Of a stretch of DNA of 64,000 bases, positions 8,695-18,200 are shown in pieces. The notes under the pieces were generated by a model that saw nothing but the letters and a program-made list of their open reading frames with translations, ran no database searches and was not told the DNA's origin. Position 1 is the stretch's first letter, and each line of letters starts with the position of its first letter. The translations under genes and the position numbers were made by a program. This DNA comes from Sinanaerobacter sp. ZZT-01 (lineage in GTDB: Bacteria; Bacillota; Clostridia; Peptostreptococcales; Anaerovoracaceae): positions 3,306,809 to 3,370,808 of the forward strand of contig NZ_CP141728.1 in assembly GCF_035621135.1 (NCBI RefSeq), read 5' to 3'.

Positions 8695-9456
8695 TCAAGA
8701 CTTTGATTTGTTCATTATGACCTTTAACATAAAAACTGGAAGCATTGCCATTCTTTTGTAACGACTCGGTTCTTGAATTAATCGATACAGCCACTCTAAA
8801 CCATGTTCTCGATAAAATTCAGGTGCACGCTTCAAGGTTCCGGCCCAGACATCAAAACTACCGCCTACACCAATCGCCGCTTTTACCTTTAATTCCTTTC
8901 TTCTCCGTGCAATAAAGTCCTCCTGCCTTGGTGAACCTAATGCAACGCAAAGAAAATCGGCTCCGGAAGCATTGATCTCTTCCACAATGGAATCTTCCTC
9001 CTCTGGTTTAAAATATCCGTGATGTGTGCCTGCAATTTTAAGATTTGGATATTGCAGCTGCTTCTTTTTTGCTGCAATATCGCAAACGGCTTCTCTTTCT
9101 TCAGTCCCGGGCTTACTCCCAAATAAGTAAATGGATTTTTCATGCTCTTGCAGCCAAACTAAAATCATTTCCATGAAATCAATTCCCGTAACTCTCTCTT
9201 TCAATGGCTGTCCAAGTAATTTTGACGCATGGACAATTCCAATTCCATCCGGTATTACTAAATCCGCTGATGCAATAATTTCTCGCAGTGCAGAATCCTT
9301 CGTCGCACTCAAAATAATTTCTGAATTTGGGGTCACAATTAGACTGCATTCTTCCGTATCCATCAACTCTGAAAACCTGGAAAGCGCCTTACTCATATCC
9401 ACTTTATCGACAGAAATTCCTAATATTTCTAATGTTTCTCTTTTATTTATACTCAT
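8695..9456 (-). CDS. WecG/TagA/CpsF-family glycosyltransferase
   Basis: Membrane-associated glycosyltransferase that adds N-acetylmannosamine, or a related sugar, to undecaprenyl-pyrophosphate-GlcNAc in wall polymer synthesis. Family marks are VTPNSEI, the GIGIV stretch, YLFGSKPGTEE, ALGSPRQEDF and the conserved tail FDVWAGTLKRAPEFYREHGLEWLYRL. I use the ATG at 9456 (253 aa, the family's usual length). That ATG has only a weak ribosome site. A TTG at 9489 with AAGGAG 10 bases upstream and an ATG at 9510 are alternatives, and both would overlap csaB. It sits directly behind csaB and DUF5693, which points to the secondary wall polymer bound by SLH proteins. Confidence 0.88.
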   Translation of the reverse strand: MSINKRETLEILGISVDKVDMSKALSRFSELMDTEECSLIVTPNSEIILSATKDSALREIIASADLVIPDGIGIVHASKLLGQPLKERVTGIDFMEMILVWLQEHEKSIYLFGSKPGTEEREAVCDIAAKKKQLQYPNLKIAGTHHGYFKPEEEDSIVEEINASGADFLCVALGSPRQEDFIARRRKELKVKAAIGVGGSFDVWAGTLKRAPEFYREHGLEWLYRLIQEPSRYKRMAMLPVFMLKVIMNKSKS

Positions 9457-9481
9457 TTTTATTTTTCCATGATGCATCTTT

Positions 9482-10603
9482 CTATGCAACCGGAGGTCTC
9501 TCCTTTCCATTTCCCATTAGTGAAAGAATCAACTCTTCATTCGTGTCCAGTTTAACCAATAATTCCTTCATACGTCTTTGCACCCGTATCCGGATTTCCT
9601 CTTGATTTTGAATGGTTTTTTCGAATTCTTCCATAAAAAAATCACTTTTAAAATCATAAATGCTACTCATTGCTTTCATATCAATGGAATGCATAAAAGA
9701 ATTAATCTTCGGATCATAGGATATCGCAATAATCGGCACATCCATAACGGCTGCATGGATAATGGAATGCAACCGTACGCCAACCAAAACATCCATATTC
9801 CCGATAATACTCATCATCTCTTCCGTTAAATATTTATGTTTAATACAACCAAGTTCACCGGAAATTCTTTTTTCTATCTCACGAATCACTGCCATATCCT
9901 CTGAATAGTGAAAAGGAATTAATACTATTTGCGCATCCTTTTCTGCAATTAATCTTTGAATCGATGTGCAAAGCTCATTGACAAAGCAACTATTAATTTT
10001 CCGTTCACGAATCGCAAAGCCAACTGTTATTTTATTTTTATCTAGCGCAATTCCTTCATCTTCTAATATCTGCTGTCCTTTTTTTAAATCAGCTTTTGGA
10101 ATCCGAAGCACCGGATCGGTCGTTACATAAATATCTTCAGAACGCAAACCAATTTCAATCAACAGTTCTTTTGACGCTTTATCTCTTACTACAATACCAT
10201 CTACCCGCTTCAATGTCCATGCAGTCAGCTTCCGATTCAGCTTTGAAACAATCGGTCCGATTCCCTGACTATAGATAAATATCTTTTTTCGAAGCAAGAT
10301 TCCCAGCCACATAATCATCAGATAGTAAAGGATACTTCGCTTGCTTGTGGCATCCTGAAGTAAACTACCTCCGCCGCTGATTAACAAATCACATTCTTTG
10401 ACTGCTTTTAATATGGCAGTCACTGATTTTCTATTTGCTGACTTCACGTGATAGCGTCTTGCTGTCGATTCCGGATTTTTCGAAAGCACCATGATATCTA
10501 TGTCTTCCAGTTTTAATTTTAAACTGGCAATCACGGCTCGTAAAATGGATTCATCTCCAATATTATTGAAGCCATAATAGCCGGAAATTAATATTCTATA
10601 CAT
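9482..10603 (-). CDS. csaB: Polysaccharide pyruvyl transferase CsaB
   Basis: Adds ketal-linked pyruvate to the secondary cell wall polymer, making the ligand for S-layer-homology domains. The 373 aa start with ISGYYGFNNIGDESIL, followed by the SGGGSLLQD motif and, near the C-terminus, VGVRLHSIIHAA, all typical of the pyruvyl transferase family. Its ATG shares one base with the stop of the DUF5693 gene (TAATG), so the two are coupled. An SLH-domain protein at 56369-57511 is the expected downstream user of its product. Identification is strong. Confidence 0.93.
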   Translation of the reverse strand: MYRILISGYYGFNNIGDESILRAVIASLKLKLEDIDIMVLSKNPESTARRYHVKSANRKSVTAILKAVKECDLLISGGGSLLQDATSKRSILYYLMIMWLGILLRKKIFIYSQGIGPIVSKLNRKLTAWTLKRVDGIVVRDKASKELLIEIGLRSEDIYVTTDPVLRIPKADLKKGQQILEDEGIALDKNKITVGFAIRERKINSCFVNELCTSIQRLIAEKDAQIVLIPFHYSEDMAVIREIEKRISGELGCIKHKYLTEEMMSIIGNMDVLVGVRLHSIIHAAVMDVPIIAISYDPKINSFMHSIDMKAMSSIYDFKSDFFMEEFEKTIQNQEEIRIRVQRRMKELLVKLDTNEELILSLMGNGKERPPVA

Positions 10604-12771
10604 TAAAAAAACTTGACCTCCGCTTTTTTATATAATTGATAGATCAATTCAAATACTACAATTCCTATCATTCCTATGATAACACCAAAACATAAAGAAT
10701 ATGCTGTCCTTGCAATTCCCAGATAAAGCGGCGTACGAATATGCATAAAAGTATTGACAATCGAAGTCATTCCAATCACCGAACACAGACCGAATAACAC
10801 TCTCCAAATCTTAAATCCTCGGAAACAGGAATAAATCATCAGCATTACGGCAGGGAATGCAAATAAAAATTCTTTATTTCTCGGTCTTGCCAGAAGTACA
10901 TCTTCCAACTCGTTGCGGAACAGCATTTCCAGCGTCGATGGCTCTAAAGCGGTATCATGTCCGGTACGTATTATATAATAAGCTCCTACACCTGCCATCA
11001 AGATTCCCATGATAATCATCCAAATCTGTATCTTCACTTCCATTATATTCTTTAAATCATGAAGCTCTAAACGTCCCGGTACTGTCTTCTTCGTTCCAAA
11101 TCCAAAGTAAGCCAAATAAGCAAGTACAAAGAAGGCCAGCGGTAAAAGCTGTGCAACCTTCACTCCCCGGAAGATATCCATTTCCAACATGAAATTCACC
11201 TCAGAAAGCGGAGCTGCCGTCATAAAGGCGCCAACTAAAGAAATCAATGCACCAATTGCCAGTGTTGCTGCTGCGATTCCTATAATCTTGCCCAACCGAA
11301 CTGACTTATTTTCTAAATCAGAATATTCTTTTCCTTTATGCATGAAATACATTATGGTCAAGCAAGGAAATATCACCGCAGAAGCAAAGCTGCTTAGAAG
11401 CTGTGCTAAATTGGGCATAACCACATAAGCTCCCAAGACACCTGCACAGCCAAGTCCAAGTAGCGCTAAAGACAGCTTCTTTTTCATTGGAAGAAACGTT
11501 CCGAGTAAAAGGACCGCACCCGAGATGCATCCAAAACCAATGAGGACTTTTATAAGCCGTCGAACAGTGTAAACATCCATTACAGATGCTTGTCCCAAAG
11601 TAATTCCATGCCGCATCAAACGAGCATTTAGATTCTCAAACATCGTTTTATATTCATCAACATCTGTAACATATACACGGTAATCATCTAATTCACGAAT
11701 CGGTTTATAATAAATAATCCGAATATTACGTTCTGTAATCGCACGGAAGAGCGTATTTTCAATTTCCTTCGCCCCTTCATATCCATAATATTGATAACGA
11801 TTCTGAATATAATCCCAAACGCTGAATACACGGGCAGCTCGATAACCGGATTTCCAAACAGCCTGATCCAAACCATTCTGCAGATTATTTTGACGTTGTG
11901 ATGCATTTTCTATTAGAGAGATAATCGAACCCGTTTCATCCAAATAATTCGCTGCTGTATCAATTCCATCATCGCTTCCAATGACTGCTTTTCCTCCTAC
12001 AATCATGTAAGTCGGTACTTTTTTAAGACTTTGATACCCCTCTAGCACTGCTTTTGCATAGCGTGTGTCATTCCATCCTTCATAACTGGCTGTTCGCGGA
12101 ATAATCTCTATCCCTTCTTTTTCCAGTCTTTGAACACGTTCCGGGAGAAGACCTAAACTCAGGTACATAATTTTTGAACTGATCACTTCGCTCTGCTCGG
12201 AAAATGGTTTCCGCTTAGAGTCCATATTTTTATAGGTCTCTGAGTATAGAGCATCTTTCGCTGTACCGTCGATCCACAAATAGCCTCCGTCTTCCGTCTC
12301 TAAAATGATATACTTGCTGTCATCCCATCGTTTTCGAAATGCATCAGCTATAAATAAAAAAGAGTCCTTTGATTTACTCTCTACAATTACATCATAATCA
12401 TCATAACCCCGTCCTTTCATCTCATCAATGAAGCCCTGGGGATAGTCTTTTTCCCAATCTGCATTCTTGGCAATCTGGTACACCACATCAGCTGAAACAG
12501 GCATTTTCGTATGTTCCATGATGGTGCTCAAACTTTCTTCCAGTAAACCAACTTTATTGATACCCATGTCTTGAAATTGAGCAAACCACCAATCCAAACT
12601 TTCCTCTGACTGTGCTGCCATATTTTCCATTTCCTGATAATCCAATACTACATCATAATGCTTATTCTTTGCTTCTGTCTGCATGCGACCGCTTAAAGCG
12701 ACGATAGCTGCAAGCAAACCAATTGCTACAAATATGAATAGAATCTTATTCTCCTTAAAAAAAGTCCTCAT
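10603..12771 (-). CDS. DUF5693-family multi-pass membrane protein
   Basis: A 722 aa integral membrane protein: one N-terminal membrane helix (about 11-28), a large extracellular domain of about 370 residues, then about nine hydrophobic helices from residue 405 to the end. This layout and the gene's tight coupling upstream of csaB match the uncharacterised DUF5693 family, which often neighbours csaB in Firmicutes. A role in making, exporting or modifying the secondary wall polymer is an inference from position. The start has AAGGAGA 7 bases upstream and a promoter at 12839-12866. Confidence 0.8.
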   Translation of the reverse strand: MRTFFKENKILFIFVAIGLLAAIVALSGRMQTEAKNKHYDVVLDYQEMENMAAQSEESLDWWFAQFQDMGINKVGLLEESLSTIMEHTKMPVSADVVYQIAKNADWEKDYPQGFIDEMKGRGYDDYDVIVESKSKDSFLFIADAFRKRWDDSKYIILETEDGGYLWIDGTAKDALYSETYKNMDSKRKPFSEQSEVISSKIMYLSLGLLPERVQRLEKEGIEIIPRTASYEGWNDTRYAKAVLEGYQSLKKVPTYMIVGGKAVIGSDDGIDTAANYLDETGSIISLIENASQRQNNLQNGLDQAVWKSGYRAARVFSVWDYIQNRYQYYGYEGAKEIENTLFRAITERNIRIIYYKPIRELDDYRVYVTDVDEYKTMFENLNARLMRHGITLGQASVMDVYTVRRLIKVLIGFGCISGAVLLLGTFLPMKKKLSLALLGLGCAGVLGAYVVMPNLAQLLSSFASAVIFPCLTIMYFMHKGKEYSDLENKSVRLGKIIGIAAATLAIGALISLVGAFMTAAPLSEVNFMLEMDIFRGVKVAQLLPLAFFVLAYLAYFGFGTKKTVPGRLELHDLKNIMEVKIQIWMIIMGILMAGVGAYYIIRTGHDTALEPSTLEMLFRNELEDVLLARPRNKEFLFAFPAVMLMIYSCFRGFKIWRVLFGLCSVIGMTSIVNTFMHIRTPLYLGIARTAYSLCFGVIIGMIGIVVFELIYQLYKKAEVKFF

Positions 12772-12838
12772 CCCAATCTCCTTTTAGCTCTATTATTTTC
12801 CACCTCAGACTGATTGCATCCAGTTCTAAGACAACGCT

Positions 12839-12866
12839 AAACTATATTTTACTGTTTTTTTGTCAA
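12839..12866 (-). promoter_or_regulatory. Promoter of the DUF5693-csaB-tagA operon
   Basis: On the minus strand a perfect TTGACA (12866-12861) is followed after 16 bases by TAGTTT (12844-12839), with the ATG about 68 bp downstream. Confidence 0.55.
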
Positions 12867-12912
12867 AGAGTAAATACCTCCTAGCAAACAAAAGAAAATT
12901 CTAAGTCTTTTT

Positions 12913-12944
12913 TATCGAATCGGAACTATAGTTCTGATTCGATA
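12913..12944. repeat. Inverted repeat between the mazF-operon terminator and the DUF5693 promoter
   Basis: Arms TATCGAATCGGAAC and GTTCTGATTCGATA flank a TATA centre with one mismatch pair. T and A runs on the outside extend the pairing. It does not have the A-hairpin-T order of a terminator in either direction. It lies about 46 bp upstream of the DUF5693 -35 element and could be an operator or an RNA hairpin that overlaps the preceding terminator's T run. Confidence 0.5.
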
Positions 12945-12978
12945 AAAAAATGATACCGATGTTTTTTCATCGGTATCA
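12944..12978 (-). terminator. Terminator after the small secreted-protein gene
   Basis: Minus-strand hairpin with stem TGATACCGATG/CATCGGTATCA, six-base A loop and a following T run (12950-12944). It lies 25 bp beyond the stop at 13003 and ends the nnrD-mazE-mazF-secreted protein unit. Confidence 0.8.
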
Positions 12979-13002
12979 TCCTTAAAAAGCAAATTCTATT
13001 CA

Positions 13003-13434
13003 TTATTGAATGGTATAACCACCGCGAACCATAACCCATATAATCGTTGTCGCTTTAATTCCTCTACCATCTTCGCGCGGAATTAAAAGCAAATGATTGG
13101 CAGTAACGGCATTCCCACTCCAAAGATCGGTACCTGCGGTTACATCAGAAATCCCATTTGTACCATTATCCAAAGCAGTTGCTTCACCGCTTCGAAGAAT
13201 GATTTCTGTTCCTTCTTTTCCCAAAAGCGTTCGACCTGCTTCAATCGAAATAGCAGTATACGTTGCTGCGGTATTCTCTCCTTGCGAGATTCCTGCTATT
13301 TTGCTATCAACATAACTTTTAGTCACTACCGGATCATCTTCAGAACCAGGCGATCCTGCGGCTGTTGTTACTATCACTGATAAGGACAAAACAAACATCA
13401 CCGCCGCTAAAACAGCTACCCATTTTTTTTTCAT
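13003..13434 (-). CDS. Small secreted protein of unknown function
   Basis: 143 aa with a clear signal peptide (residues 1-26: KKK, hydrophobic core, cleavage likely after TAA or AAG) and no further membrane helix. The mature part begins with a GSPGSEDDPVVTKSYVDSKI segment and continues with beta-rich sequence: TLLGKEGTEIILRSGEA, then NHLLLIPREDGRGI and WVMVRGGYTI at the end. I recognise this pattern as recurring in clostridial exported proteins, but know no function. It is the last gene after mazF with a 26 bp gap and its own AAGGAG site, so it is probably transcribed with the toxin-antitoxin pair. Confidence 0.75.
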   Translation of the reverse strand: MKKKWVAVLAAVMFVLSLSVIVTTAAGSPGSEDDPVVTKSYVDSKIAGISQGENTAATYTAISIEAGRTLLGKEGTEIILRSGEATALDNGTNGISDVTAGTDLWSGNAVTANHLLLIPREDGRGIKATTIIWVMVRGGYTIQ

Positions 13435-13460
13435 AAGTTGCTCCTTTTTCTTTTCCGTAT

Positions 13461-13811
13461 TTAAAAATCAATCATTCCTAAACTTATAGTAAGAGCTTTC
13501 TCCGTCTCTTCCATAACCGCATCGTCTACATGACCAATCTTCTCTCTCAGTCTTTTTTTATCAATTGTTCTCAGCTGTTCAAGCAAAATCACAGAGTCTT
13601 TATTTAGACCGTGCTCTTTCGCTTTGATTTCCACATGTGTGGGTAATTTTGCTTTGTTAATCTGTGAAGTTACCGCCGCTACGATAATCGTAGGGCTATA
13701 TTTATTACCAACGTCATTTTGCACCACGAGCACAGGACGTACGCCACCTTGCTCTGAGCCTATGACTGGACTTAAGTCGGCAAAAAAGATGTCACCTTTT
13801 TTTACAATCAA
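13461..13811 (-). CDS. mazF: mRNA interferase MazF (NdoA type)
   Basis: Toxin of a type II toxin-antitoxin pair; the PemK/MazF fold cuts specific single-stranded mRNA sites. [18 protein letters not shown] and RPVLVVQND, then [13 protein letters not shown], are close to Bacillus NdoA. The open frame begins at a GTG at 13820, but a TTG at 13811 has GGAGAG 8 bases upstream. It gives 116 aa beginning MIVKKGD, the length and N-terminus of NdoA, so I take TTG as the start. The antitoxin gene ends 5 bp upstream. Chromosomal mazEF of this type is widespread in Firmicutes. Confidence 0.93.
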   Translation of the reverse strand: MIVKKGDIFFADLSPVIGSEQGGVRPVLVVQNDVGNKYSPTIIVAAVTSQINKAKLPTHVEIKAKEHGLNKDSVILLEQLRTIDKKRLREKIGHVDDAVMEETEKALTISLGMIDF

Positions 13812-13816
13812 GTCAT

Positions 13817-14092
13817 TCACTCTCCAATATTCAGTCTATTTTCATAGAAAGCAAAATCCTCCTGATCCCGAGCCAATCCTTCTTCGGAAAGTTGAAGATT
13901 CAAAAGTCCCATTTCCTGGTACCCTCTCTTCATTTGTTCTCTGATTCTAATTTTTTCTCCCTCTTTCAGATATAAAGCAATTGCCTCTCGAATCCATTCG
14001 CTTCTATTTATTTTTCTTAATTCAGATTGTGCATCGATCTCGCAGAGCAATTCTGGCTTCAAGCTCAATATGATTCGCTTTGAATTCGACAT
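13817..14092 (-). CDS. MazE/EndoAI-type ribbon-helix-helix antitoxin
   Basis: 91 aa. The N-terminal [19 protein letters not shown], then [15 protein letters not shown], forms a MetJ/CopG-type ribbon-helix-helix DNA-binding domain; the C-terminal tail should wrap the toxin. This is the EndoAI-type layout of Firmicutes rather than the AbrB-fold MazE of E. coli. GAGGTGA precedes the ATG. It lies immediately upstream of mazF and probably autorepresses the pair. In Bacillus the upstream neighbour is alr; here it is nnrD, with no alr between them. Confidence 0.88.
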   Translation of the reverse strand: MSNSKRIILSLKPELLCEIDAQSELRKINRSEWIREAIALYLKEGEKIRIREQMKRGYQEMGLLNLQLSEEGLARDQEDFAFYENRLNIGE

Positions 14093-14192
14093 ACAGCATT
14101 CACCTCATCATTTTTTAACATCCATAAGTTATATAATCGATATGCATTCATATATCCGATTATATATACTTTGTCGTTTGGTGTCAAATGCC

Positions 14193-15053
14193 TTATTTCT
14201 CCAAATTCTGCTCCTCTAAAGTTTTCTTTAGAGCAAGTGCCATCATCGAAGCGATGTCCGATGCTGTCAAACCATACTCTCCCAGCTTTGCGGCACTCAT
14301 ATCTCCGGATTTTCCGTGAAGATAAGCGCCGGCTGTGGCAGCCTCTTCCGGCGAACAACCTTGTCCTGCCAGTGCTGCAATGACTCCGGATAGAACATCT
14401 CCACATCCCCCCGTCGCCATTCCGGGATTTCCTGTTGTGTTAATATATGTTTTTCCTTCTGGTGTTGCCACAAGGGTTCCTGAACCTTTTAGTACTGCAA
14501 TCCCATTAAAGGATTCTGCTAACTCTCTTGCAGCATTTTCACGATTTTCATTAATTTCTTTCGCATTCATACCGAGAAGTCGTCCTGCTTCACCCGGATG
14601 CGGCGTTAATATCAAATTTGCTTTTCTATTATGAAGAACCGTTCGATCTTTTGCAATCAGATTCAGTGCATCAGCATCTAAAACAACTGTTTTTCTGCAA
14701 CCCTCTACTATATTTTGAATCAAGGCTCCATAGTCATCCTCCTTCCCCAATCCAGGTCCAATGACAATCGCATCTGCACCCGAAATCATCTCATGGGTTA
14801 AATTGCGAGTTACACAGGTCGCTTCAACAATGCTTGTCTGCATAATCGGAAAAAGAAAATCCGGTACTGATATTCGAACTAATCCGGCTCCGCTTCGCAG
14901 GGCACCACGTGCACAAAGCACTGCTGCACCTGCCATTCCAAAGGAGCCTGCTACTATTAAAACCGTTCCGCAATCTCCCTTATGTAACTCCCTTTCTCGC
15001 TTCTTAAGAAAAGTATTGACATAAGTGGATGTAATTAAACAAGGTTTTTCCAT
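14193..15053 (-). CDS. nnrD: ADP-dependent NAD(P)H-hydrate dehydratase
   Basis: Repairs hydrated, damaged NAD(P)H using ADP or ATP, restoring the coenzyme. The 286 aa carry the carbohydrate-kinase-like fold marks: AGSFGMAGAAVLCARGALRSGAG near the start (about 35-57), IGPGLGK, LTPHPGEAGRLLG and the phosphate and base loop TTGNPGMATGGCGDVLSG. The epimerase domain (NnrE), often fused in this family, is absent. The ATG at 15053 has GGGGGAAG 8 bases upstream; an ATG nine codons earlier is less likely. A 5' hairpin (15092-15121) and a promoter (15134-15162) precede it. Confidence 0.93.
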   Translation of the reverse strand: MEKPCLITSTYVNTFLKKRERELHKGDCGTVLIVAGSFGMAGAAVLCARGALRSGAGLVRISVPDFLFPIMQTSIVEATCVTRNLTHEMISGADAIVIGPGLGKEDDYGALIQNIVEGCRKTVVLDADALNLIAKDRTVLHNRKANLILTPHPGEAGRLLGMNAKEINENRENAARELAESFNGIAVLKGSGTLVATPEGKTYINTTGNPGMATGGCGDVLSGVIAALAGQGCSPEEAATAGAYLHGKSGDMSAAKLGEYGLTASDIASMMALALKKTLEEQNLEK

Positions 15054-15091
15054 TTTTTTATCTTCCCCCTTATTTTTCATTACATATGCTT

Positions 15092-15121
15092 AGAACCCGC
15101 CTTTGGGAAAAGGCGGGTTCT
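15092..15121 (-). promoter_or_regulatory. 5'-end mRNA hairpin upstream of nnrD
   Basis: A GC-rich 12-bp stem (AGAACCCGCCTT/AAGGCGGGTTCT) with a 6-base loop. On the minus strand it is not followed by a T run, so it is not a normal terminator for the RND gene. It falls just after the predicted start of the nnrD transcript and may be a protective 5' stem-loop. A plus-strand terminator role is possible but there is no plus-strand gene to end. Confidence 0.5.
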
Positions 15122-15133
15122 ATTGCATTTTTT

Positions 15134-15162
15134 AGTATAGAATAATTATATAATTTTTTGAA
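15134..15162 (-). promoter_or_regulatory. Promoter for nnrD-mazEF
   Basis: Minus strand TTCAAA (15162-15157), 17-base spacer, TATACT (15139-15134). Confidence 0.5.
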
Positions 15163-15236
15163 GCACTTGTGAAGACTCTTTTCTTTTTAAAATTTTATCC
15201 TTTATCTCGTAATACATACGAATCTTTTCAAAAAAT

Positions 15237-18200
15237 TTATTTTACCATTCTCTCTTTCATACTTGCACGTTTTCTTGGCTTCCCATTTAAAATTAAATAA
15301 TAGATCGGAAGCACGATTAAAGATAGGGCGGTAGAAGCAATCAATCCTCCAACATTTACTAAAGCCAGTCCCTGCATCATCTCTCCGTTTTCCCCATAAG
15401 CGAGTGCCATAGGTATCATCGCAACAATCGTGGTTAACGTTGTCATAAATATTGGACGCATACGAGTCGCACCTGCTTCTACGATCGCTTCTTTCAAATT
15501 CATATCTTCTTTATACTGATTCACCGTATCAACATATAAAATACCATTGTTTACGACCGTACCAATCAACATTAAAAATCCTAGCAAGGAAGTCATACTA
15601 ATCGGAACATCTGCCAAATACAATAGCCCAAAAGATCCAATTAGTGCAAATGGTATGGTTGTCATAACCATGATCGAAAACTTAACAGACTCAAATTGTA
15701 TACCCATAACGATGAAAATCAAGAAAACAGCTGCTGCAATAGCACCAAATAAACTGTTAAATTCGTCTTGTCTTGATTCGTCCATTGAACTGACTCCAAT
15801 GGATACATTTCCCTTTTCATATTTTTTCATCTCTTTATTCAGCAGTTTTTCAGTATTTTTATCTGCCTCAGATGTATATTCAGCAGAAATCGTTACCTGA
15901 TACTGTTTATCTTCTCTTCGTATCGTCTGCGGACTGTCTTTATAAGTAATATCTGCAATATCTCTCAAAGCGATGGAATTTCCTGCTGCATTCTGCACAA
16001 TGATTTCCTGTACGTCATCAATCGTATCATACTCATCCTCTGCATATTCTACCATAACGCTTATATTTTCACTGTCCACATCTATTTTCGTTGCTTCCAC
16101 ACCGCTTAGCATACTGCGGACAGTTCCTGCAACCTGAACGGGAGACAGCCCTTCCGCTGCTGCCTTAATCGGATCGACATTAATTTTTATTACCGGAGCT
16201 GCATTTTCTAAAGTAGAATGCACTTTCGTTATATCGACGCGCTTCATCAAATCCTTTACCGCTAAATCAGATGTCTTTTTTAAATCATCATATTGTGTAC
16301 TTTGTAATATCAATTCATAATCGCTGGAATCTGTTGTTATTTCGATAGGCGATCCGACTTCCATTTTTATATTACAATTTTTTAAGCGATTCATTTCAGA
16401 CTTCCATCTATTTATGATTTCATCGCAGCTGACTTTCGCATCATCCGATAAATATGCACTTAATGTCGCTTGTGATGCACCGGAGACTCTTAAACCACTT
16501 CCTCCGTAGGTCAACATATACGATTCAATATCTTTATCAGCAACCACTACTTTTTCTACTTCTTTTAAAACTTCATTTACCTTATCAATCGTAAGTCCCG
16601 GCCTCGTTTCAATCGTCACATCGACCCTTCCTGTATCTCCTGAAGGCATCAGTTCCAAATCCAGTTGTGTTGCAAGACCGAAAGAAAATAATAGAAGGAT
16701 GACCGAAACAAGAAGAACTGTTTTTTTCTTTTTCAAAAGAGATCGAATCCATATACGATAAACACCTTGCATCTTCTTTATCGGTGCATTTGCCAAAGCA
16801 TTCTCTTTTTCTTCCGGGCGATACAATGCATAGCATAAAGGAACTACTGTAATCGCAGATATTAAGGATGCTAACATACAAAATACGATTGTAAATCCAA
16901 GTGGCTTAAAGAGTTGTCCGCTCATACCTTGTAAAGTGGCTAACGGAAGGAAAACAACGCAGGTAGTTACGGTCGAACCAATTACAGAATTCAAAACCAT
17001 CTTACTTCCATCTAATGCCGCTCTTTTATAATCATGTATGCTTATCTTCGCTCCGCTGAAGTATGTCTCCTGATCCATGAGATTATCTGCACCACGGAAA
17101 CAGCTTTCAAGAATTACAATGGAGTTGTCAACCATCATACCGACGCCCAATACCAAAGCACCTAATGTAATGACGTTGAGTGAAAATCCCATTGTACGCA
17201 TCATGATTAACGCTGCAAAAATAGCAATCGGAATGGAGCTTCCAACAATTAGGGAGGCCTTCAAATCTCCGAAGAAAAGAAAAATGACCACCATTGAAAT
17301 AGCAATTGCCAGTACTAGAGTTTCTGCAACCGATTTTAAAGATGCCATAATATCTTCACTGTCATCGGAAACCACTATAATATCCAAATTTTCATCAGCC
17401 GCAGTCAATTTTTCTATCACTTCTTTCACATTCTTAGAAACGTCGACCGCACTGCTGCTTTGCTGCTTTTTGATATCAAGAGAGATTGTATCTTCTCCAT
17501 TGTATCGGCTTATACTGCTTTTGTCTTCCAAGGCTTCATATACATTTGCAATATCCTCCAAATGAATGATGCTTCCCGCTCCTGTAGAAATCGGTATCTT
17601 TTTCAGACTTTCTATATTGTCGTAGCTTACACTTGTGCTGACTGAAAGTTCTAATCCTCCCACATGCGTGTTCCCTGCCGGATAAGAAAAATCAGCACTT
17701 CCAATTGCAGAAACAAGATTGTTCATTGATAAGTGATATTGATCCAGCTTTTCTGAAATCAGCTTTATTTTGATGTAGGATTCCTGTCCTCCATTGATAT
17801 CCACACTTGCTACAGAAGCAATTTTCTCAAATTCCGGTGCAATTTTTTCATCAACATAGTTATATAAATTACTTTGTTCTTCATTTTTAACCGAAAGTCT
17901 TACCGAAGCTTTATCATTAATATCAATCTCCATAATGTTCGGATCTTTAGCATCTTCCGGCAAATCTGAAATTACAGAGTCTATCTTTTTCTTTAAATCT
18001 ATGTATGCAGTATCCATATTTGTACCGTATTTATACGTCAACAAAACAATTGAACTGTTTTCCATAGAATATGAAGTCACCGAATCAACTCCATTTAATG
18101 TGTCTACCGCTTCTTCAATGGGTTTACCCAACAATTCGTCTACATCATCCGGACTTGCTCCAACATAAACAGTCGTTACAAGCATCATCGGCATTTCCAT

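Noticed and set aside
13461..14092. mazEF as a mobile, recently acquired toxin-antitoxin system
   Set aside because: It is the NdoA/EndoAI chromosomal type common to Firmicutes, inside a housekeeping context, with no repeats or integrase nearby.
14065..14406. 113-codon minus-strand frame overlapping nnrD and mazE
   Set aside because: Out of frame within nnrD, Arg/Cys-rich composition, no ribosome site; a shadow of nnrD.
17077..17565. 162-codon plus-strand frame within the RND gene
   Set aside because: Antisense shadow of a conserved RND coding sequence.
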